From Hyphomicrobiaceae bacterium (lineage in GTDB: Bacteria; Pseudomonadota; Alphaproteobacteria; Rhizobiales; MH13), in the NCBI GenBank assembly GCA_020442235.1, contig JAGRKQ010000037.1, positions 1-6,380 of the forward strand: a stretch of 6,380 bases of DNA. The letters are read 5' to 3'. The notes below the pieces were generated by a model. It was given only the letters and a program-made list of their open reading frames with translations, did not search any database and had not been told where the DNA came from. Position numbers and translations under genes: made by a program. Shown here one piece after another: positions 5,326 to 6,380 of the stretch (position 1 is the stretch's first letter; each line of letters begins with the position of its first letter).

Positions 5326-6380
5326 ATGAGCCGTATGTCGGTTGCCGAAGTGCGCGCCGTTGCCCAGCAGAGGCGCGCAGCCATTGTCGATATTCCCGTC
5401 GAACAGCCCAAACCCGCCAGCAGGCTGCGCTCGCGCTTCCTGCCCGGCAGCGCCCCGGCAGAGGCAAGACCGGGCGCAAGTGCGCCCCCACGCGCCGAAG
5501 GCGATATCGCCGCGCTGGAATCCGTGCTCAAGGCCTGCGCCGCCTTCCGCCGCAAGATCGGCCTCATCCATGGCGCCATCGGCGCGGTTCTCGGCACGGT
5601 CATCGGCTTTGCCATCGGACTGGATGCCATTCTCGCCCTCGGCTTCGCCGTTCTCGGCTTCCTGATCGGTTATGCCCTTGCCGGCCAGCTTTCCAAGCGC
5701 CCGGCCCCGGCCCGCAAGCCGCAGAAACTCGCCAATCGGCGCGGCGCCCGCCTCTTTGCCCTCATCGAGCAGACCGCCCGCCGCCTGGAAATGCAGGCTC
5801 CCAAGACCATCCTCCTGACCGATGGCGCCTATATCTGGCTGCCGCCGACCCAGAAACCGGGCCGCGCAGCGCTGGAAATCGGCCTGCCGCTTCTGGAAAG
5901 CCTCTCCGTTCCCGCCCTCAGCGCCTTGATCGCCCGTGCCTTCCATCGCTCGCGCGAGGTTGCCCGCAGCCCCTTCCGGCACGTCTTCACCGAGATCGCC
6001 GCGATTGAATCCATGGCCGCGAAGCTTTCCGCGCGCTCCCCGGCTCTTGCGCTTGGCATGGCACCAAAGGCCGCCGAACTCGCCGACAGCCTGCGCCGGG
6101 CCGCAACGCCGATCCTGCGCGGCATCGACCGCGGTGCCGATTCCATCGCCATCTCGGCGGTCGGCACCGGCGAACTGGCCGACGCCATCGTCGCCCAGAC
6201 CGTGCTGCGGCATCAGTTTTCTGCACAAGACGGCCTGGATCTGGAAGAACAGCTTATTGCCATCCGCAGCGGCATTGCCGACGAGGACGTCGATGCGGCG
6301 ATCCGCATGGCCCTCACCCGTCCCGAGACCGACGCCGGCTATTCCCATCAGCCGCTGCGCGAACGGCTTCAGCGGCTCGA
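5326..6380 (+). CDS. Two-TM membrane protein with a degenerate M48 peptidase-like domain, partial
   Basis: Open from 5326 through the right edge: 351 complete codons, no stop. Residues 1-60 are basic and Pro/Ala-rich, probably disordered and cytosolic. Two glycine-rich hydrophobic segments (about 79-98 and 101-120) form a membrane hairpin, followed by a soluble domain. That domain reads like an M48 metallopeptidase: ALEIGLPLLESLSVPALSALIA (182-203) matches the strand and helix that normally lead into HExxH, and GYSHQPLRERLQRL near the end matches the family's THPPLxxRL box. At the expected zinc site the residues are RAFHR (204-208), not HExxH, and the usual ExxxD third-ligand motif reads DRGAD (268-272). 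It therefore looks like a non-catalytic relative, possibly a scaffold or adaptor at the membrane. The assignment is from remembered family patterns. It starts 89 bp after ruvX on the same strand and may be co-transcribed. Confidence 0.72.
   Translation, partial: MSRMSVAEVRAVAQQRRAAIVDIPVEQPKPASRLRSRFLPGSAPAEARPGASAPPRAEGDIAALESVLKACAAFRRKIGLIHGAIGAVLGTVIGFAIGLDAILALGFAVLGFLIGYALAGQLSKRPAPARKPQKLANRRGARLFALIEQTARRLEMQAPKTILLTDGAYIWLPPTQKPGRAALEIGLPLLESLSVPALSALIARAFHRSREVARSPFRHVFTEIAAIESMAAKLSARSPALALGMAPKAAELADSLRRAATPILRGIDRGADSIAISAVGTGELADAIVAQTVLRHQFSAQDGLDLEEQLIAIRSGIADEDVDAAIRMALTRPETDAGYSHQPLRERLQRL

Noticed and set aside
4732..6348. Long open frame on the minus strand opposite ruvX and the M48-like gene
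   Set aside because: Its Gly/Ala/Asp/Arg-rich translation has no recognisable domain and it lies antisense to two convincing genes. It is the usual shadow frame of GC-rich coding DNA.

Overview
The window is a GC-rich chromosomal segment of a bacterium, most likely an alphaproteobacterium of the Rhizobiales/Hyphomicrobiales type. This rests on the rhizobial flavour of the GatC, GatA, RuvX and DUF3422 proteins and on strongly GC-biased codon use. I cannot name a genus. I see no mobile element, tRNA, rRNA or CRISPR array. Most of the window is ordinary housekeeping sequence.

Layout. (1) Positions 1-1042, minus strand: an apparent operon gatC - small secreted protein - gatA (gatA runs off the left edge). 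GatC and GatA are subunits of the tRNA-dependent amidotransferase. The small exported protein between them is translationally coupled to gatC through a 4-bp ATGA overlap. (2) Positions 1043-1248: a divergent control region with an inverted repeat and promoter-like hexamers. (3) Positions 1249-4006, plus strand: AMP nucleosidase (amn) followed 16 bp later by a DUF3422 membrane-anchored protein, probably one operon. (4) Positions 4010-4717, minus strand: a UPF0173-type metallo-beta-lactamase-fold hydrolase, convergent with the DUF3422 gene (3 bp between stops) and divergent from ruvX. (5) Positions 4769-5236, plus strand: ruvX/yqgF, a Holliday-junction-resolvase-like RNase-H-fold nuclease. (6) From 5326 to the right edge, plus strand: a two-TM membrane protein whose cytosolic part looks like an M48 peptidase domain that has lost its zinc-binding residues.

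How the genes relate. gatC/gatA serve Asn-tRNA/Gln-tRNA synthesis, amn serves adenylate catabolism and ruvX serves 16S rRNA/recombination functions. These are independent housekeeping jobs and I see no single pathway joining them. The points most worth a second look are the M48-like apparent pseudopeptidase, the unrecognised exported protein inside the gat operon, and an imperfect ~25-bp direct repeat. The two repeat copies sit in the two divergent promoter regions and bracket the amn-DUF3422-hydrolase block.
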